This document shows positions 27,143-36,381 of a stretch of DNA of 64,000 nucleotides, piece after piece. This stretch comes from Streptomyces echinoruber. GTDB lineage: Bacteria; Actinomycetota; Actinomycetes; Streptomycetales; Streptomycetaceae. The position numbers and the translations under genes are program-made. The first letter of the stretch is position 1, and every line of letters begins with the position of its first letter. Under the pieces are notes generated by a model. The model was not told where the DNA came from, made no database searches, and worked only from the letters and a program-made list of their open reading frames with translations. The stretch is from positions 62,001 to 126,000 of the forward strand of contig NZ_BMWH01000021.1 in assembly GCF_014651135.1 (NCBI RefSeq), in the 5' to 3' direction.

Positions 27143-29323
27143 TCAGCGCGCGATCCGCAGCGGCCGCGACTCCGTCACCTGGTCCAGTTCCGAGGTGCGC
27201 ACCGTCACCTTCATCGTCCAGGTGCCGGGCAGGGGCAGCCGGACGGCGTCGGCCGCCCAGTAGCCGCCGCGGTCGGTGAGCCGGGCGTCGATCGGGCCGA
27301 TCCCCTTGGCCGGCAGCGAGAAGGCCAGACGCAGTTCGGGCACGCTGGACAGGCCGCCGTCGGGCCCGTACACGACCGCCTCGACGGAGTTCTCGCCGAC
27401 ACGGCCCGGCTCCAGGGTGACCTGCACCTTGCCGTAGGCGCCGGGGGTGCCGACGTCGAACGGGACCGTGGCGACGACCGCCCCGGTCCCGCCCGCCGCG
27501 GCCGACGCCGTCCGCTCGGCCCTCGCCTCCTGGACGGCCGCCCGGCCCGGCAGCGTCCCCGACAGCACCGTGGACAGCATCAGCACCACGATGCCGACGG
27601 TGACCTCGGCCAGCACGGCCCGGCGCAGCCCGCGGTGGCCGTCCGGCTCGGGGGCCGGGGAGTGGGGCGGCCGGGCGGTGGCGGGACCGGCGGGCGGCGC
27701 GTCCGCGGGCTCCCTCCGGGACGCCGTCTCCGCGTCCCCGACCGTCTCCGCGTCCCCGACCGTCTCCGCTTCCTCGGCCGTCACCGTCCCCTCGGCCGCC
27801 GCTGTCCCCTCGGCCGCCGCTGTCCCCTCGGCCGCCGCCGCGCCTCCCGTCCGCTGCAGCACCCGTTCCCGTGGCCGCACGGCCGCCTCGGTGGCACGGT
27901 TCCCCTCCGCCGCGTGCTCCGCGTCGGCCGCGCCCTCCGTACCCTCCGTACCCTCCGTGCCCTCCGCGCCCTTCGCGTCCGCCGTCCCCAGCCGCGCCGT
28001 CCACTGCCGCGACCAGCCCGCCACCGTCAGCAGCAGCACCACCCCGGCGAGTTTGAGCAGCAGGAGGCGGCCGTAGGAGGTGCCGGTGAGCGCGTCGACG
28101 GAGCCCAGGCCGCGCCAGGACTGGTAGACGCCGGTGACGGCCAGCACGGTCACCGCGCCGAAGGCCAGCCGCGAGAAGCGGGCGACGACAGCGGCGGGCG
28201 CGCCCTCCCGCCGGTGCAGCAGGACCAGCAGCGCGGCCAGGCCGCCCAGCCAGACGGCCATCGCCAGCAGGTGCAGCACCGTGCTCGCCATCGCCAACGG
28301 CACCTGGAGGCCGGCCGACGCGTGCTCGGCGGACGCCCACGTCACCGCCAGCGCCACGGCCAGCGCACCGGCGGCGGCCGACAGCGGCCGGGGGTGGGGC
28401 GGGCGGCGCCGGACGAGCCGTACGAGGACGGCGGCGACGGCGGGCAGCAGCGCGAGCCGCGCCAGCAGCGCCAGGCCGGGCCGGCCGGCCGCCGTACGGC
28501 CCAGGGCGGAGACGTCGAGGCCCGCCGTGGGCCCCGTCCCGGCCTCGTACGGGGCGCGCAGCACGAACAGCGCGACGCTCGCCCCGAGCAGCGCCCACCA
28601 GCCCGCCCGCAGCAGCCGGCGCAGCGGCGCCGCGGTCGGCGGGCGGCAGACGACGAGGAAGACGGCCGTGCCGACGAGCAGCGCGAGGCCGCCGTAGGAG
28701 AGGTAGCGGGCGATGCCGTACAGGCGCTCCGTGACCGGGTCCCCGGTGCGGTCGGTGTCCACGGCGACCGGCGGGGACGGTTTGCCGACGGAGAAGGTGA
28801 ACGCGCCGGCCACCGGGTGGCTGTCCGCCGACACCACCCGCCAGGCCACCGTGAACGTGCCGGTGCCCGGCCGCGCCGGGAGGGTGACGCGGACGGTGTC
28901 GGAGTCGCCCGCCGCGTGCTGCGGCGGTCCGGTGCGCACCTGCCGGCCGTCGGGTCCGAAGACGCGCACGGAGTCGTCGAGCAGCCCGACCGACTCGGTG
29001 AACCTCAGCGTCAGGGCGCGGGGCGCGGATCTGACGACGCTTCCGTCCGCGGGGTCGGTGGAGCGGAGGGCGGCGTGGGCCGACGCGCTGCCCGCACCGC
29101 CCAGGAGGGCGAGGAGGACGAGGGGGACCAGCACCAGCAACGGGCCGAGCGGTGCCGGGACCCGCAGCCGCCGGCGCCCCGGGCGTCCGCCGCCGCGCGC
29201 CCGGCGCCCGCGGTCCCGCTGCCCCGCGCGCCCCTCGGCCTCCCGCGCCGCGCCTTCCGTGCCTCCCGCACCTCCCGCGCCTCCCGCACCTCCCGCGCCT
29301 CCTGTGTTGCCCCGTCGGACCAC
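27143..29323 (-). CDS. CopC-CopD fusion, copper resistance/import membrane protein
   Basis: A 726-residue protein. After an N-terminal basic, Gly-rich segment and a signal/TM helix (about residues 57-80), ASAHAALRSTDPADGSVV starts the CopC domain; its Cu-binding His residues are the His after the signal cleavage site and the His in SADSHPVAGAFTF. About eight TM helices of a CopD domain follow, then an Ala/Glu/Thr-rich loop with repeated SAAAEGT units and a C-terminal extracytoplasmic domain of the YtkA type. The GTG at 29323 has GGAGGAA upstream. Acts at the membrane in copper uptake or tolerance; direction not determinable here. Confidence 0.85.
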   Translation of the reverse strand: MVRRGNTGGAGGAGGAGGAGGTEGAAREAEGRAGQRDRGRRARGGGRPGRRRLRVPAPLGPLLVLVPLVLLALLGGAGSASAHAALRSTDPADGSVVRSAPRALTLRFTESVGLLDDSVRVFGPDGRQVRTGPPQHAAGDSDTVRVTLPARPGTGTFTVAWRVVSADSHPVAGAFTFSVGKPSPPVAVDTDRTGDPVTERLYGIARYLSYGGLALLVGTAVFLVVCRPPTAAPLRRLLRAGWWALLGASVALFVLRAPYEAGTGPTAGLDVSALGRTAAGRPGLALLARLALLPAVAAVLVRLVRRRPPHPRPLSAAAGALAVALAVTWASAEHASAGLQVPLAMASTVLHLLAMAVWLGGLAALLVLLHRREGAPAAVVARFSRLAFGAVTVLAVTGVYQSWRGLGSVDALTGTSYGRLLLLKLAGVVLLLTVAGWSRQWTARLGTADAKGAEGTEGTEGTEGAADAEHAAEGNRATEAAVRPRERVLQRTGGAAAAEGTAAAEGTAAAEGTVTAEEAETVGDAETVGDAETASRREPADAPPAGPATARPPHSPAPEPDGHRGLRRAVLAEVTVGIVVLMLSTVLSGTLPGRAAVQEARAERTASAAAGGTGAVVATVPFDVGTPGAYGKVQVTLEPGRVGENSVEAVVYGPDGGLSSVPELRLAFSLPAKGIGPIDARLTDRGGYWAADAVRLPLPGTWTMKVTVRTSELDQVTESRPLRIAR

Positions 29324-29505
29324 GTCGTTCCTCCGTCCCGGACCCTCTCACCGGTCTCCCGGTACGTACGGACCCCGGTGGCGGATCGCTCACGGCGGGT
29401 GCCGGAGGCGACGCCCCGGCGCCCCGCCCCTCGGGGCGTGGCCCGAACGGGCGGTTCTCGGGCGTGCCGGGCGGGACGGGCGGCCGCGGCGGGGACAGTC
29501 ACGGC

Positions 29506-29865
29506 GTGAGTACCGGTACCGCCCCGCACGCCCGCCGCGCCGGCCTCCGGTGCGCGTGGCTGCGGACGCTGGTGCTGCTGCTCGCGCTGCTCGTACCGGG
29601 CGGCGCGCACGCGGAGGCGTACGCCGCTCCCCTGACCGCGGCGGCCGGCGACTCCGGCGCCGCCGCCGAGCGGCCCGACCTCCTCGACGCCGCGCTGCGG
29701 CCCTCCGCACGGGAGGTGCGGCGCCCCGTCGTACGCCTGCGGCCCGCGTCCCTCCCCGGCCCGGCGCCCGTCCGCGCGGCGAGCGGCCGTCCCGGGCCGG
29801 CCGCCGTGCTTCCGCCGCCCCCGTCCGCCTCGCACGCCCTCGCCTGCGTGGTTCTGCGCTGCTGA
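29506..29865 (+). CDS. Small secreted or membrane-anchored protein, unknown function
   Basis: 119 residues with a signal-like segment (LRTLVLLLALLVPGGAHAEA) after a basic N terminus, then a Pro/Arg/Ala-rich tail ending CVVLRC. GTG at 29506. No domain recognised; divergent from the CopC-CopD gene. Confidence 0.5.
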   Translation: MSTGTAPHARRAGLRCAWLRTLVLLLALLVPGGAHAEAYAAPLTAAAGDSGAAAERPDLLDAALRPSAREVRRPVVRLRPASLPGPAPVRAASGRPGPAAVLPPPPSASHALACVVLRC

Positions 29866-29998
29866 CGACGCCGGTCCCGCCCGGCACCACCGGCGCGCCC
29901 CAGCGCGCTCCGGCGCGCTCCAGTGCGCCTGCGCGCCGGTCACCGGTCATAGGTCACCGATTCGTCCGTACGACGCGACCCACGCGAGGAACGCCCCC

Positions 29999-30334
29999 AT
30001 GCCCCCCATGTCCAGGGACCCTTACGCGGTCATGCGCGCCCTGCTGCGCGCCGAGGCCGTGCGCAGTACGCCCCGCCCCGCCACGCCCGGAACCACCACG
30101 CCCGGAACCGCCGCGCCACGCCCCGCCACGCCCGGAACCACCACGCCCGGAACCGCCGCGCCACGCCGCGCCACGCCCGGAACCGCCGCGCCGGCGGAGG
30201 GCGAGCCGGACGGAAAGCGGCCGCGGCCGCCCGCCTCGGACTCCCCCGTTTCCCCCGTTCGGCCCCATTCGCCCCATCTTTTCCGGCGTCGCACTCCGTC
30301 GCCATGGCTGCGCCCGGAACGTGGGGACCGGTAG
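29999..30334 (+). CDS. Hypothetical protein with Thr-Pro repeats
   Basis: 111 residues beginning MPPMSRDPYAVMRALLRAEA, then several TPGTTTPGTAAPR repeats coded by about 50-bp tandem units (30070-30190), then a basic tail. GAGGA sits 9 nt before the ATG. The conserved-looking head suggests a real gene; the repeat-expanded tail may be strain-specific. Confidence 0.45.
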   Translation: MPPMSRDPYAVMRALLRAEAVRSTPRPATPGTTTPGTAAPRPATPGTTTPGTAAPRRATPGTAAPAEGEPDGKRPRPPASDSPVSPVRPHSPHLFRRRTPSPWLRPERGDR

Positions 30335-30343
30335 GCTTTCCGT

Positions 30344-30640
30344 GTGATCTTCAAGCGCATCGGAAACGGCCGGCCGTACCCCGACCACGGCCGGGACAGC
30401 ACCCGGAAGTGGGCGGATGTCGCGCCGCGCCCGGTCCGCCTTGATCAGCTCGTGACGACCAAGCAGCAACTCGACCTGGAGACGCTCCTCGCCGAGGACT
30501 CCACGTTCTACGGCGACCTCTTCGCGCACGTCGTGAAGTGGCAGGGCGACCTGTACCTGGAGGACGGTCTCCACCGGGCGGTGCGGGCGGCGCTGCAGCA
30601 GCGGCAGGTGCTGCACGCGCGCGTGCTGGAGCTGGACTGA
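30344..30640 (+). CDS. Conserved 98-residue protein (VapB-like annotation in some genomes)
   Basis: MIFKRIGNGRPYPDHGRDST to the C-terminal HARVLELD. The blocks LDQLVTTKQQLDLETLLAED and FAHVVKWQGDLYLEDGLHRA look strongly conserved. Some pipelines call such proteins VapB antitoxins, but no toxin gene is adjacent and I see no AbrB or ribbon-helix-helix motif. The GTG at 30344 is 7 nt after a TAGGCT -10 (30332-30337), so the mRNA is probably leaderless. Function unknown. Confidence 0.75.
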   Translation: MIFKRIGNGRPYPDHGRDSTRKWADVAPRPVRLDQLVTTKQQLDLETLLAEDSTFYGDLFAHVVKWQGDLYLEDGLHRAVRAALQQRQVLHARVLELD

Positions 30641-30811
30641 CGGTCCCGGGCGGGGCGCGCGTCACAGGTTCGGCGCGGGGTCGCGCTCACGGGTTCGACG
30701 CGGGGTCGCGCGTCACGGGTTTGCCCCTTTCGGGTCGGACCGGGCGGCAACCGAGCGGCATCCGATGATCATCCAGTAGGCATGGCCGCTCGGGCGCACT
30801 ACGCTGCGCTC

Positions 30812-31471
30812 ATGAGCATGCTGACTCCCCCCGGCATGGGTGGGCAGTACCGGATCACGGGGAACAAGTACCCGCGGATGCGCCGGCCCCGGCGGCACGG
30901 CAGGCTCGCCCTCCTGGCCGCCTGCTGCCTGGCGGCCCTCGGCGTGCTCGGCTGGGGCACCCTGCAGCTCATCGACGTCTTCACCGGCGGCACGAAGGCC
31001 GCGGCCACCGGTTCCCGCACCGCCTGCACGACCAAGGCGAGCCCCTCGCCCGGCGTCGTCGCGCTGCCCCGGCCCGCGCAGATCACCGTCAACGTCCTCA
31101 ACGCCACGCCCCGCAGCGGCCTGGCGAAGAAGACCGCCGAGGAGCTGAAGAAGCGCGGCTTCCGCATCGGTGACGTCGGCAACGCGACCAAGGAGTACGA
31201 CAAGAAGGTGAAGGGCACCGCCGTCCTGCTCGGCCCGGCCTCCGCCCGCCGCACCTCGCTCCCGGTCCTCGCCACCCAGCTCACGGGCGCCGAGTCCCGC
31301 ACCGACGCCGCCCGCAAGGACGGCACCGTCGACCTGATCATCGGTGACGCCTTCACCCGTCTCACCGACAAGGCGGCCGCGGACCGGGCGCTGACCGCCC
31401 TCGCCCACCCGAAGCCCGCGGCGACGGGCGGGACGAAGACGAAGCGGTGCGGGAGCGCCTCCGGCCGGTGA
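30812..31471 (+). CDS. LytR C-terminal-domain protein
   Basis: 219 residues: a basic N terminus, one TM helix (LALLAACCLAALGVLGWGTL), and a C-terminal LytR_C domain with ITVNVLNATPRSGLAKKTAE and ELKKRGFRIGDVGNA. Probably an envelope protein facing outside; no LCP catalytic domain, so not a cell-wall ligase itself. ATG 30812 lies 7 nt after TACGCT (30800-30805), a leaderless signature; an upstream ATG at 30782 is less likely. Confidence 0.82.
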   Translation: MSMLTPPGMGGQYRITGNKYPRMRRPRRHGRLALLAACCLAALGVLGWGTLQLIDVFTGGTKAAATGSRTACTTKASPSPGVVALPRPAQITVNVLNATPRSGLAKKTAEELKKRGFRIGDVGNATKEYDKKVKGTAVLLGPASARRTSLPVLATQLTGAESRTDAARKDGTVDLIIGDAFTRLTDKAAADRALTALAHPKPAATGGTKTKRCGSASGR

Positions 31472-31534
31472 GCCGGAGGACGGGGTACGGAGGTACGGGG
31501 GTGCGGGGTATGGGGAGGTACGGGGTACGGAGTG

Positions 31535-32170
31535 TCAGCCGGCCAGCCCGTACATCCGGTCGCCCGCGTCGCCGAGCCCGGGGACGATGTAGCCGTTCTC
31601 GTTGAGGCGTTCGTCGACGGAGGCCGTCACGACGGTCACCGGGGCGCCGGCCAGCTCGCGCTCCATGACCTCGACGCCCTCGGGGGCAGCCAGCAGCACC
31701 ACCGCGGTGACGTCGTCGGCGCCGCGCCTGATGAGTTCGCGGATGGCGGCGACCAGGGTGCCGCCGGTGGCGAGCATGGGGTCGAGGACGTAGACCTGAC
31801 GGCCGGAGAGGTCCTCCGGCATCCGGGTGGCGTACGTGGAGGCCTGCAGCGTCTCCTCGTTGCGGATCATGCCGAGGAAGCCCACCTCGGCGGTCGGCAG
31901 CAGCCGGACCATACCGTCCAGCATGCCGAGGCCGGCGCGCAGGATCGGCACCACCAGCGGGCGCGGGTGGGACAGCTTGACGCCCGTGGTGGGGGCGACG
32001 GGGGTTTCGATGCCGACCTGTTCGGTGCGCACGTCCCGCGTGGCCTCGTAGGCGAGCAGGGTGACCAGTTCGTCGGCGAGCCGGCGGAAGGTCGCGGAGT
32101 CGGTGCGGCGGTCGCGCAGCGTGGTGAGCTTGTGGGCGACCAGGGGGTGGTCGACGACATGGAGACGCAT
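31535..32170 (-). CDS. upp: Uracil phosphoribosyltransferase
   Basis: A 211-residue pyrimidine-salvage enzyme converting uracil and PRPP to [36 protein letters not shown], the PRPP loop [17 protein letters not shown], and the C-terminal [10 protein letters not shown] are diagnostic. ATG at 32170 matches the family start. Confidence 0.97.
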   Translation of the reverse strand: MRLHVVDHPLVAHKLTTLRDRRTDSATFRRLADELVTLLAYEATRDVRTEQVGIETPVAPTTGVKLSHPRPLVVPILRAGLGMLDGMVRLLPTAEVGFLGMIRNEETLQASTYATRMPEDLSGRQVYVLDPMLATGGTLVAAIRELIRRGADDVTAVVLLAAPEGVEVMERELAGAPVTVVTASVDERLNENGYIVPGLGDAGDRMYGLAG

Positions 32171-32326
32171 GAGCACCACAGTAACCAGTGACCGGAGTCC
32201 CACCCGCGCGCACCGGCACCCTGCGTGATCCCTTGGCCCGGACCGTACGCCGCGTGTCGGCATCGAAGCGTCCGTCCGGGGGAAGGCGGGAGGGAAGCGG
32301 AGGGAACGGACTGGGGTGGTGTGCCC

Positions 32327-32533
32327 ATGCCTGACGAGCCCGCTCACGCGTCCGACGACACGTCCGCGGAGCAGCGGCGACAACCGGAGAGCGAGGCCGA
32401 GCGGCGCCGCCGCCGGGCCCAGTTCCTGCGGGAACTCGCCGAGGCGAGGGAACTGCGCGCCCGCGTCCAGCCGCGCCGCGCCAAGGTGGCCCGCCTGCGG
32501 CATGCGATGCGCATGCGAACGTTCCGCTGGTGA
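32327..32533 (+). CDS. Small highly charged protein
   Basis: 68 residues, acidic at the N terminus and strongly basic in the middle ([20 protein letters not shown]), probably one long helix. ATG at 32327; an in-frame GTG two codons earlier is possible. No domain known to me. Divergent from upp. Confidence 0.5.
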   Translation: MPDEPAHASDDTSAEQRRQPESEAERRRRRAQFLRELAEARELRARVQPRRAKVARLRHAMRMRTFRW

Positions 32534-32938
32534 CGGCCGACCGACCGGCCGACCGGACCGACCGGCCGACTGGGCCGAACGAGCCGCCGTGGAACCGCCG
32601 TAGGGCGGTCGGAGGACCGCCGTAGGGCCGTCGGAGGGTGGCGCGTACCGCCGTACGGGAAGCTTTCCCGGCCACCGGGGCGTTGCGAGGGGTGGGCATG
32701 CGCGGACTTCGGCGAAAGCCGCGTACGATCCGCAGGTGGCGGCAACGAGCGCGCTGGTGAGTCCTTTGCGGACGCACGATCAAAACTGCCGGACACAGGG
32801 GGCCGAAGATGTCCCCTCAACGCCTTGTTTCTGCCACGATTCCGAGTGGGTGGGGCTCGGAGCCAGCGCTCTCTCCGCCCAGAACCTCCGCCGGGGGGAC
32901 CCCCAACCGGCACGCCTATGACCAGTGGGAGAGTCACG
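32534..32938. other. Intergenic region upstream of the tadA-associated gene
   Basis: Begins with ACCGGCCGACC-type repeats (32532-32576) and a GTAGGGC(G/C)GTCGGAGG direct repeat near 32600-32640. The right half (32760-32938) is probably the promoter and leader of the downstream gene; overlapping open frames there look non-coding. Confidence 0.4.
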
Positions 32939-33454
32939 GTGTACTTCGCCGCACTGCTCGCGCGCACCGAAGACGGGTGGGAAGCGAGCGACACAGAGCT
33001 CGACGACGTGGAGACCCTGACGGATCTGGCCGACCTGGCCCGGGAAGCCTCGGTTGACGACGACACGGTGCTCGTGCTGATCGAGCAGGAGGACGCCTGG
33101 TTCGGCGTCGTCCGCGTGGACGGCGAGGACGACCCTCGTGTCTACGTCTCCAACGCGGCCGTCGCCGCGCGCAGCTCCTACGGCGAGATCCTGCTGTCGG
33201 AGCTGCTGGGCGAGGACTCCGCCGACACCGACCTGGACGCCCTCGACCTGGACGGGACCGAGGACGGTGAGCCGGAGGACGACGGCGCCGACGCCGCGTC
33301 CGGCGAGACGGCCCCGAACGGCCCGGTCGGCGACGGCGAGATCCTCGAGGACCTGGGCGTTGGCGAGAAGGAACTGCGCGCGCTGAACGGCGACGCGCTG
33401 ACCGAGATCGCCGAGGCCCTCGGAGCGTCGGAGGTGCTCGAGACCGTCCGCTGA
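32939..33454 (+). CDS. tRNA adenosine deaminase-associated protein
   Basis: 171-residue acidic protein found next to tadA across actinobacteria. VYFAALLARTEDGWEASDTE, VLVLIEQEDAWFGVVRVDGE and the C-terminal EKELRALNGDALTEIAEALG fit the family. The GTG at 32939 is chosen because GGGAGAG lies 6 nt upstream; an ATG at 32918 is in frame. The Asp/Glu-rich middle differs between species. Its role with TadA is unknown. The gene ends 18 nt before tadA. Confidence 0.85.
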   Translation: MYFAALLARTEDGWEASDTELDDVETLTDLADLAREASVDDDTVLVLIEQEDAWFGVVRVDGEDDPRVYVSNAAVAARSSYGEILLSELLGEDSADTDLDALDLDGTEDGEPEDDGADAASGETAPNGPVGDGEILEDLGVGEKELRALNGDALTEIAEALGASEVLETVR

Positions 33455-33472
33455 CCTCTCCCGCACCAGGCC

Positions 33473-33943
33473 ATGGCACCGGACCCGGTACGCGACCGCT
33501 GGCGGGCCGCGATGCGCCTCGCCCTCGAGGAGGCCGAGCAGGCCGCCCGGGGCGGGGACGTCCCCGTCGGCGCGGTCGTGCTGTCCCCGGACGGCACGAC
33601 CGTGCTCGCGGCCGGCCACAACGAGCGCGAGGCCACCGGCGATCCGACCGCGCACGCCGAGGTCCTCGCCCTGCGGCGCGCCGCCGCGAAGACGGGGCAG
33701 TGGCGCCTGACGGGCTGCACCCTCGTGGTCACGCTGGAGCCCTGCACGATGTGCGCGGGCGCGCTCGTGCAGTCCCGCGTGGACCGCGTCGTCTACGGCG
33801 CCCGCGACGAGAAGGCGGGAGCGGCCGGCTCACTCTGGGACGTCGTACGGGACCGGCGGCTCAACCACCGCCCCGAGGTGATCGGGGACGTGCTCCCCGA
33901 CGAGTGCGCCCGGCTCCTGAGCGACTTCTTCCGCGCCCGGTGA
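33473..33943 (+). CDS. tadA: tRNA(adenine-34) deaminase
   Basis: A 156-residue zinc deaminase that makes inosine at the wobble base of tRNA-Arg(ACG). Catalytic residues visible: His61-Ala-Glu63 and Cys91-x-x-Cys94 (EPCTMC). The tRNA-Arg(ACG) substrate gene itself is in this window at 59879. Probably co-transcribed with the upstream associated gene. Confidence 0.95.
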   Translation: MAPDPVRDRWRAAMRLALEEAEQAARGGDVPVGAVVLSPDGTTVLAAGHNEREATGDPTAHAEVLALRRAAAKTGQWRLTGCTLVVTLEPCTMCAGALVQSRVDRVVYGARDEKAGAAGSLWDVVRDRRLNHRPEVIGDVLPDECARLLSDFFRAR

Positions 33944-33957
33944 GCCGGCCGCCGGCC

Positions 33958-34008
33958 CGTGGCACCCGTGGCACCCGTGGCATCCGTGGCATCCGTGGCA
34001 CCCGCGGA
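33958..34008. repeat. 9-bp tandem repeat after tadA
   Basis: About five copies of GTGGCACCC/GTGGCATCC followed by a diverged unit. Confidence 0.8.
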
Positions 34009-34069
34009 ATGCCGGGCGGCCGGGAAACGGATTTAGAACCACGGCCCGCCGTGCTGTAAGGTCTCCCTC

Positions 34070-34154
34070 GGTAGCGTGTCCGAGCGGCCGAAGGAGCTCG
34101 CCTCGAAAGCGAGTGTGGCGCAAGTCACCGAGGGTTCAAATCCCTCCGCTACCG
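34070..34154 (+). tRNA. tRNA-Ser (anticodon CGA)
   Basis: Acceptor GGTAGCG pairs with CGCTACC (34147-34153), discriminator G. The anticodon stem CTCGC/GCGAG encloses CTCGAAA, anticodon CGA; long variable arm. 85 nt. Confidence 0.96.
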
Positions 34155-34160
34155 CAGAGT

Positions 34161-34190
34161 GAAGGGCCCCGCGTCAGCGCGGGGCCCTTC
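34161..34190 (+). terminator. Hairpin after tRNA-Ser(CGA)
   Basis: 13-bp perfect stem (GAAGGGCCCCGCG with CGCGGGGCCCTTC) around a TCAG loop. Confidence 0.8.
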
Positions 34191-34221
34191 GTGCGAGCAA
34201 CCGGTCACAGGGGAGGCCGCG

Positions 34222-34401
34222 ATGGCGGTGAACGCGAGGAAGATCGCGGTCTATGCACTCGTCGTCTTCGTGCTCTACGTGATCATCACGGACCCGGCGA
34301 AGGCCGCCGACTACGTCCAGGTGGTGTTCGAGGGCATCTCGGACGCCGCCAAGGCGATCGGGGAGTTCATGACCTGGGTCGCCCACGGAGGAAAGTCGTG
34401 A
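34222..34401 (+). CDS. Small single-pass membrane protein
   Basis: 59 residues with one TM helix (IAVYALVVFVLYVIITDP) and an amphipathic C-terminal helix. ATG at 34222 is preceded by GGGGAGG. Its stop overlaps the start of the Dabb gene (GTGA), so the two are coupled. No function known. Confidence 0.7.
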   Translation: MAVNARKIAVYALVVFVLYVIITDPAKAADYVQVVFEGISDAAKAIGEFMTWVAHGGKS

Positions 34402-34691
34402 TCCGCCATCTGGTCCTCTTCAAGCTGAACGAGGGCGTCGAGCGCGACGACCCGCGCGTGGTGAAGGGCGTCGAGGTCTTCCGCGCGCTGAAGGACAAGA
34501 TCCCCGAGATCCGCTTCTGGGAGCTGGGCTGGAACCTCAGCGACCGCCCCATCGCCCACGACTTCGCCCTCAACTCCGCCTTCGACGACACCGCCGCGCT
34601 GCGCCGGTACGTCGAGCACCCCGAGCACCAGGCGGGCGTCGCCCTGTGGCGGGAGTTCGCCACGTGGGTGATCGCCGACTACGAGTTCTGA
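34398..34691 (+). CDS. Dabb (stress-responsive alpha/beta barrel) family protein
   Basis: 97-residue ferredoxin-like protein: MIRHLVLFKLNEGVERDDPR, VKGVEVFRALKDKIPEI and YVEHPEHQAGVALWREF are the Dabb blocks with the conserved HP-x-H. The GTG at 34398 is preceded by GGAGGAAA. Members can be cyclases or small stress proteins; no biosynthetic context here. Confidence 0.85.
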   Translation: MIRHLVLFKLNEGVERDDPRVVKGVEVFRALKDKIPEIRFWELGWNLSDRPIAHDFALNSAFDDTAALRRYVEHPEHQAGVALWREFATWVIADYEF

Positions 34692-34748
34692 CTCCACTTC
34701 TGACTCCACGCGGTCCGCTCGCACGGTCCCGGCCCCTCCTCGCCCCCA

Positions 34749-34776
34749 GCCCTCCGCCCGACGGCGGGGGGCTTTT
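34749..34776 (+). terminator. Terminator after the Dabb gene
   Basis: 10-bp stem GCCCTCCGCC/GGCGGGGGGC with a CGAC loop, followed by TTTT at 34773-34776. Confidence 0.85.
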
Positions 34777-34916
34777 CGGCGTGCTTTCCCGACCTGTTGC
34801 GCCGCAATTTGCCACCCAACACGGCGCTATGCGGTGCTTGCGCACGATGCACTGTGTTGTGATGCTATGACCGCTTTTGCCGGACGAGTTGATCGACGAG
34901 TGAGGTGGCGTTGACC

Positions 34917-35918
34917 GTGTCGGCCAGTACTGCGCCGCCCCAGGAGGAGAATCCGGCTCGAAACACCCAGCACGGCCAGAACGCCCGGCACGGTCAGAAC
35001 GCCCAGAGCATCCGGAACGATCCGAACGCCCAGCACGCCCAGCACACCCAAGAGACACAGGACGTACAGGACGTACAGAACGTACAAGGCGCACAAGACG
35101 CACAAGACGCACAAGACGCGGAGGACGCTCAGGAAGCCCAGACCGCCCAGAAGCGGCGCGGTGCCGACACCCGGGCCCTGACGCAGGTGCTGTTCACCCA
35201 GCTCAAGCAGCTGGAGCCGGGCACGCCGGAGCACGACCGGGTGCGCGGGGCGCTCATCGAGGCCAACCTCCCGCTCGTGCGCTACGCCGCCGCCCGCTTC
35301 CGCTCCCGCAACGAGCCCATGGAGGACGTGGTCCAGGTCGGCACCATCGGCCTGATCAACGCCATCGACCGCTTCGACCCCGACCGGGGCGTGCAGTTCC
35401 CGACCTTCGCGATGCCCACCGTCGTCGGCGAGATCAAGCGGTACTTCCGCGACAACGTCCGCACCGTCCACGTCCCGCGCCGGCTGCATGAGCTGTGGGT
35501 GCAGGTCAACAGCGCGACCGAGGACCTCACCACGGCCCTCGGCCGCTCCCCGACCACCGCGGAGATCGCCGAGCGGCTGCGCATCGGCGAGGAGGAGGTG
35601 CTGGCCTGCATCGAGGCCGGACGGTCGTACCACGCCACCTCGCTGGAGGCCGCGCAGGAGAGCGACGGGCTCCCGGGCCTGCTGGACCGGCTCGGCTACG
35701 AGGACCCGGCCCTGGACGGCGTCGAGCACCGCGACCTGGTGCGCCACCTCCTCGTCCAGCTCCCCGAACGGGAGCAGCGCATCCTGCTGCTGCGCTACTA
35801 CAGCAACCTCACCCAGTCCCAGATCAGCGCCGAGCTCGGCGTCTCGCAGATGCACGTCTCGCGGCTGCTCGCACGCAGCTTCCAGCGATTGCGGTCGGCG
35901 AACCGGATCGAGGCGTAG
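34917..35918 (+). CDS. sigF: SigB-family sigma factor (SigF-type)
   Basis: A 333-residue group 3 sigma factor. Region 2 contains [20 protein letters not shown] and [20 protein letters not shown], region 3 [10 protein letters not shown], region 4 [20 protein letters not shown] with the helix-turn-helix. The GTG at 34917 is chosen (AGGTGG 7 nt upstream). The N-terminal about 75 residues are a Gln/Asp-rich repetitive tail ([19 protein letters not shown]) unlike the core. In S. coelicolor the gene in this context is sigF, needed for spore maturation. Assignment rests on sequence plus the adjacent paralogue. Confidence 0.85.
   Translation: MSASTAPPQEENPARNTQHGQNARHGQNAQSIRNDPNAQHAQHTQETQDVQDVQNVQGAQDAQDAQDAEDAQEAQTAQKRRGADTRALTQVLFTQLKQLEPGTPEHDRVRGALIEANLPLVRYAAARFRSRNEPMEDVVQVGTIGLINAIDRFDPDRGVQFPTFAMPTVVGEIKRYFRDNVRTVHVPRRLHELWVQVNSATEDLTTALGRSPTTAEIAERLRIGEEEVLACIEAGRSYHATSLEAAQESDGLPGLLDRLGYEDPALDGVEHRDLVRHLLVQLPEREQRILLLRYYSNLTQSQISAELGVSQMHVSRLLARSFQRLRSANRIEA
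34960..35150 (+). repeat. 9-bp tandem repeat inside sigF
   Basis: Units such as CACAAGACG and GTACAGGAC encode the Gln/Asp-rich N-terminal tail of SigF. Codon use here departs from the surrounding gene. Confidence 0.8.
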
Positions 35919-36227
35919 CGGATCGAGGCGTAGCGGCCAGCCGGTATCCGGGCACAGCGGCCGGCAAGACACAGCGGCCGGCCGGGCTCAGGGCTGAAAG
36001 CCGGCGGGACCGGCATGCGGGAGCCGACGGACCGGGATGTGGAAGCCGGCCGGTGCCGGCGGATGCATCGGTTGCACCATCGGCGCACAGAAACACACAG
36101 GCGCACAGGGTCGCATGGGCGATCGAGTGATAACCGTCACGGGCGAATCGCTGACCTGCGCCGTTGCCGACACCCATCACCTCAATAACCGTCAGACCCC
36201 CGATTTCCAGGGCCGATTCGTGTCTCG

Positions 36228-36309
36228 CATGTCGACATGTCACTACAGCGCGTTGCCGACATGTGACATTCTGCGGGAAGTGCGTTTGCCGCGGCTTCGG
36301 CTCCGGTAT
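36228..36309 (+). promoter_or_regulatory. Putative operator and SigB-type promoter upstream of sigN
   Basis: 36228-36239 is the perfect palindrome CATGTCGACATG; TGTCAC (36238) and GTGACA (36264-36269) form a wider inverted repeat. GTTTG at 36284 and CGGTAT at 36304-36309 resemble the GTTT-N16-GGGTAT promoter used by this sigma family, so autoregulation is possible. The remainder of the 463-nt gap 35919-36381 holds short GGATCGAGGCGTAGC duplications and no gene. Confidence 0.35.
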
Positions 36310-36381
36310 TCAGGTGAAGGCTGCGCGTTCCTCCCCGGGAGCGTCCGCGCCGCGACCGTCCCGCGACCCAAAGGGGGTGGC

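Noticed and set aside
30344-30640. Calling the 98-residue protein a VapB antitoxin
   Set aside because: No toxin gene is adjacent and no antitoxin DNA-binding motif is visible; kept as unknown function.
32809-33057. Open frame overlapping the tadA-associated gene start
   Set aside because: Overlaps a well-supported gene in another frame and has no family resemblance.
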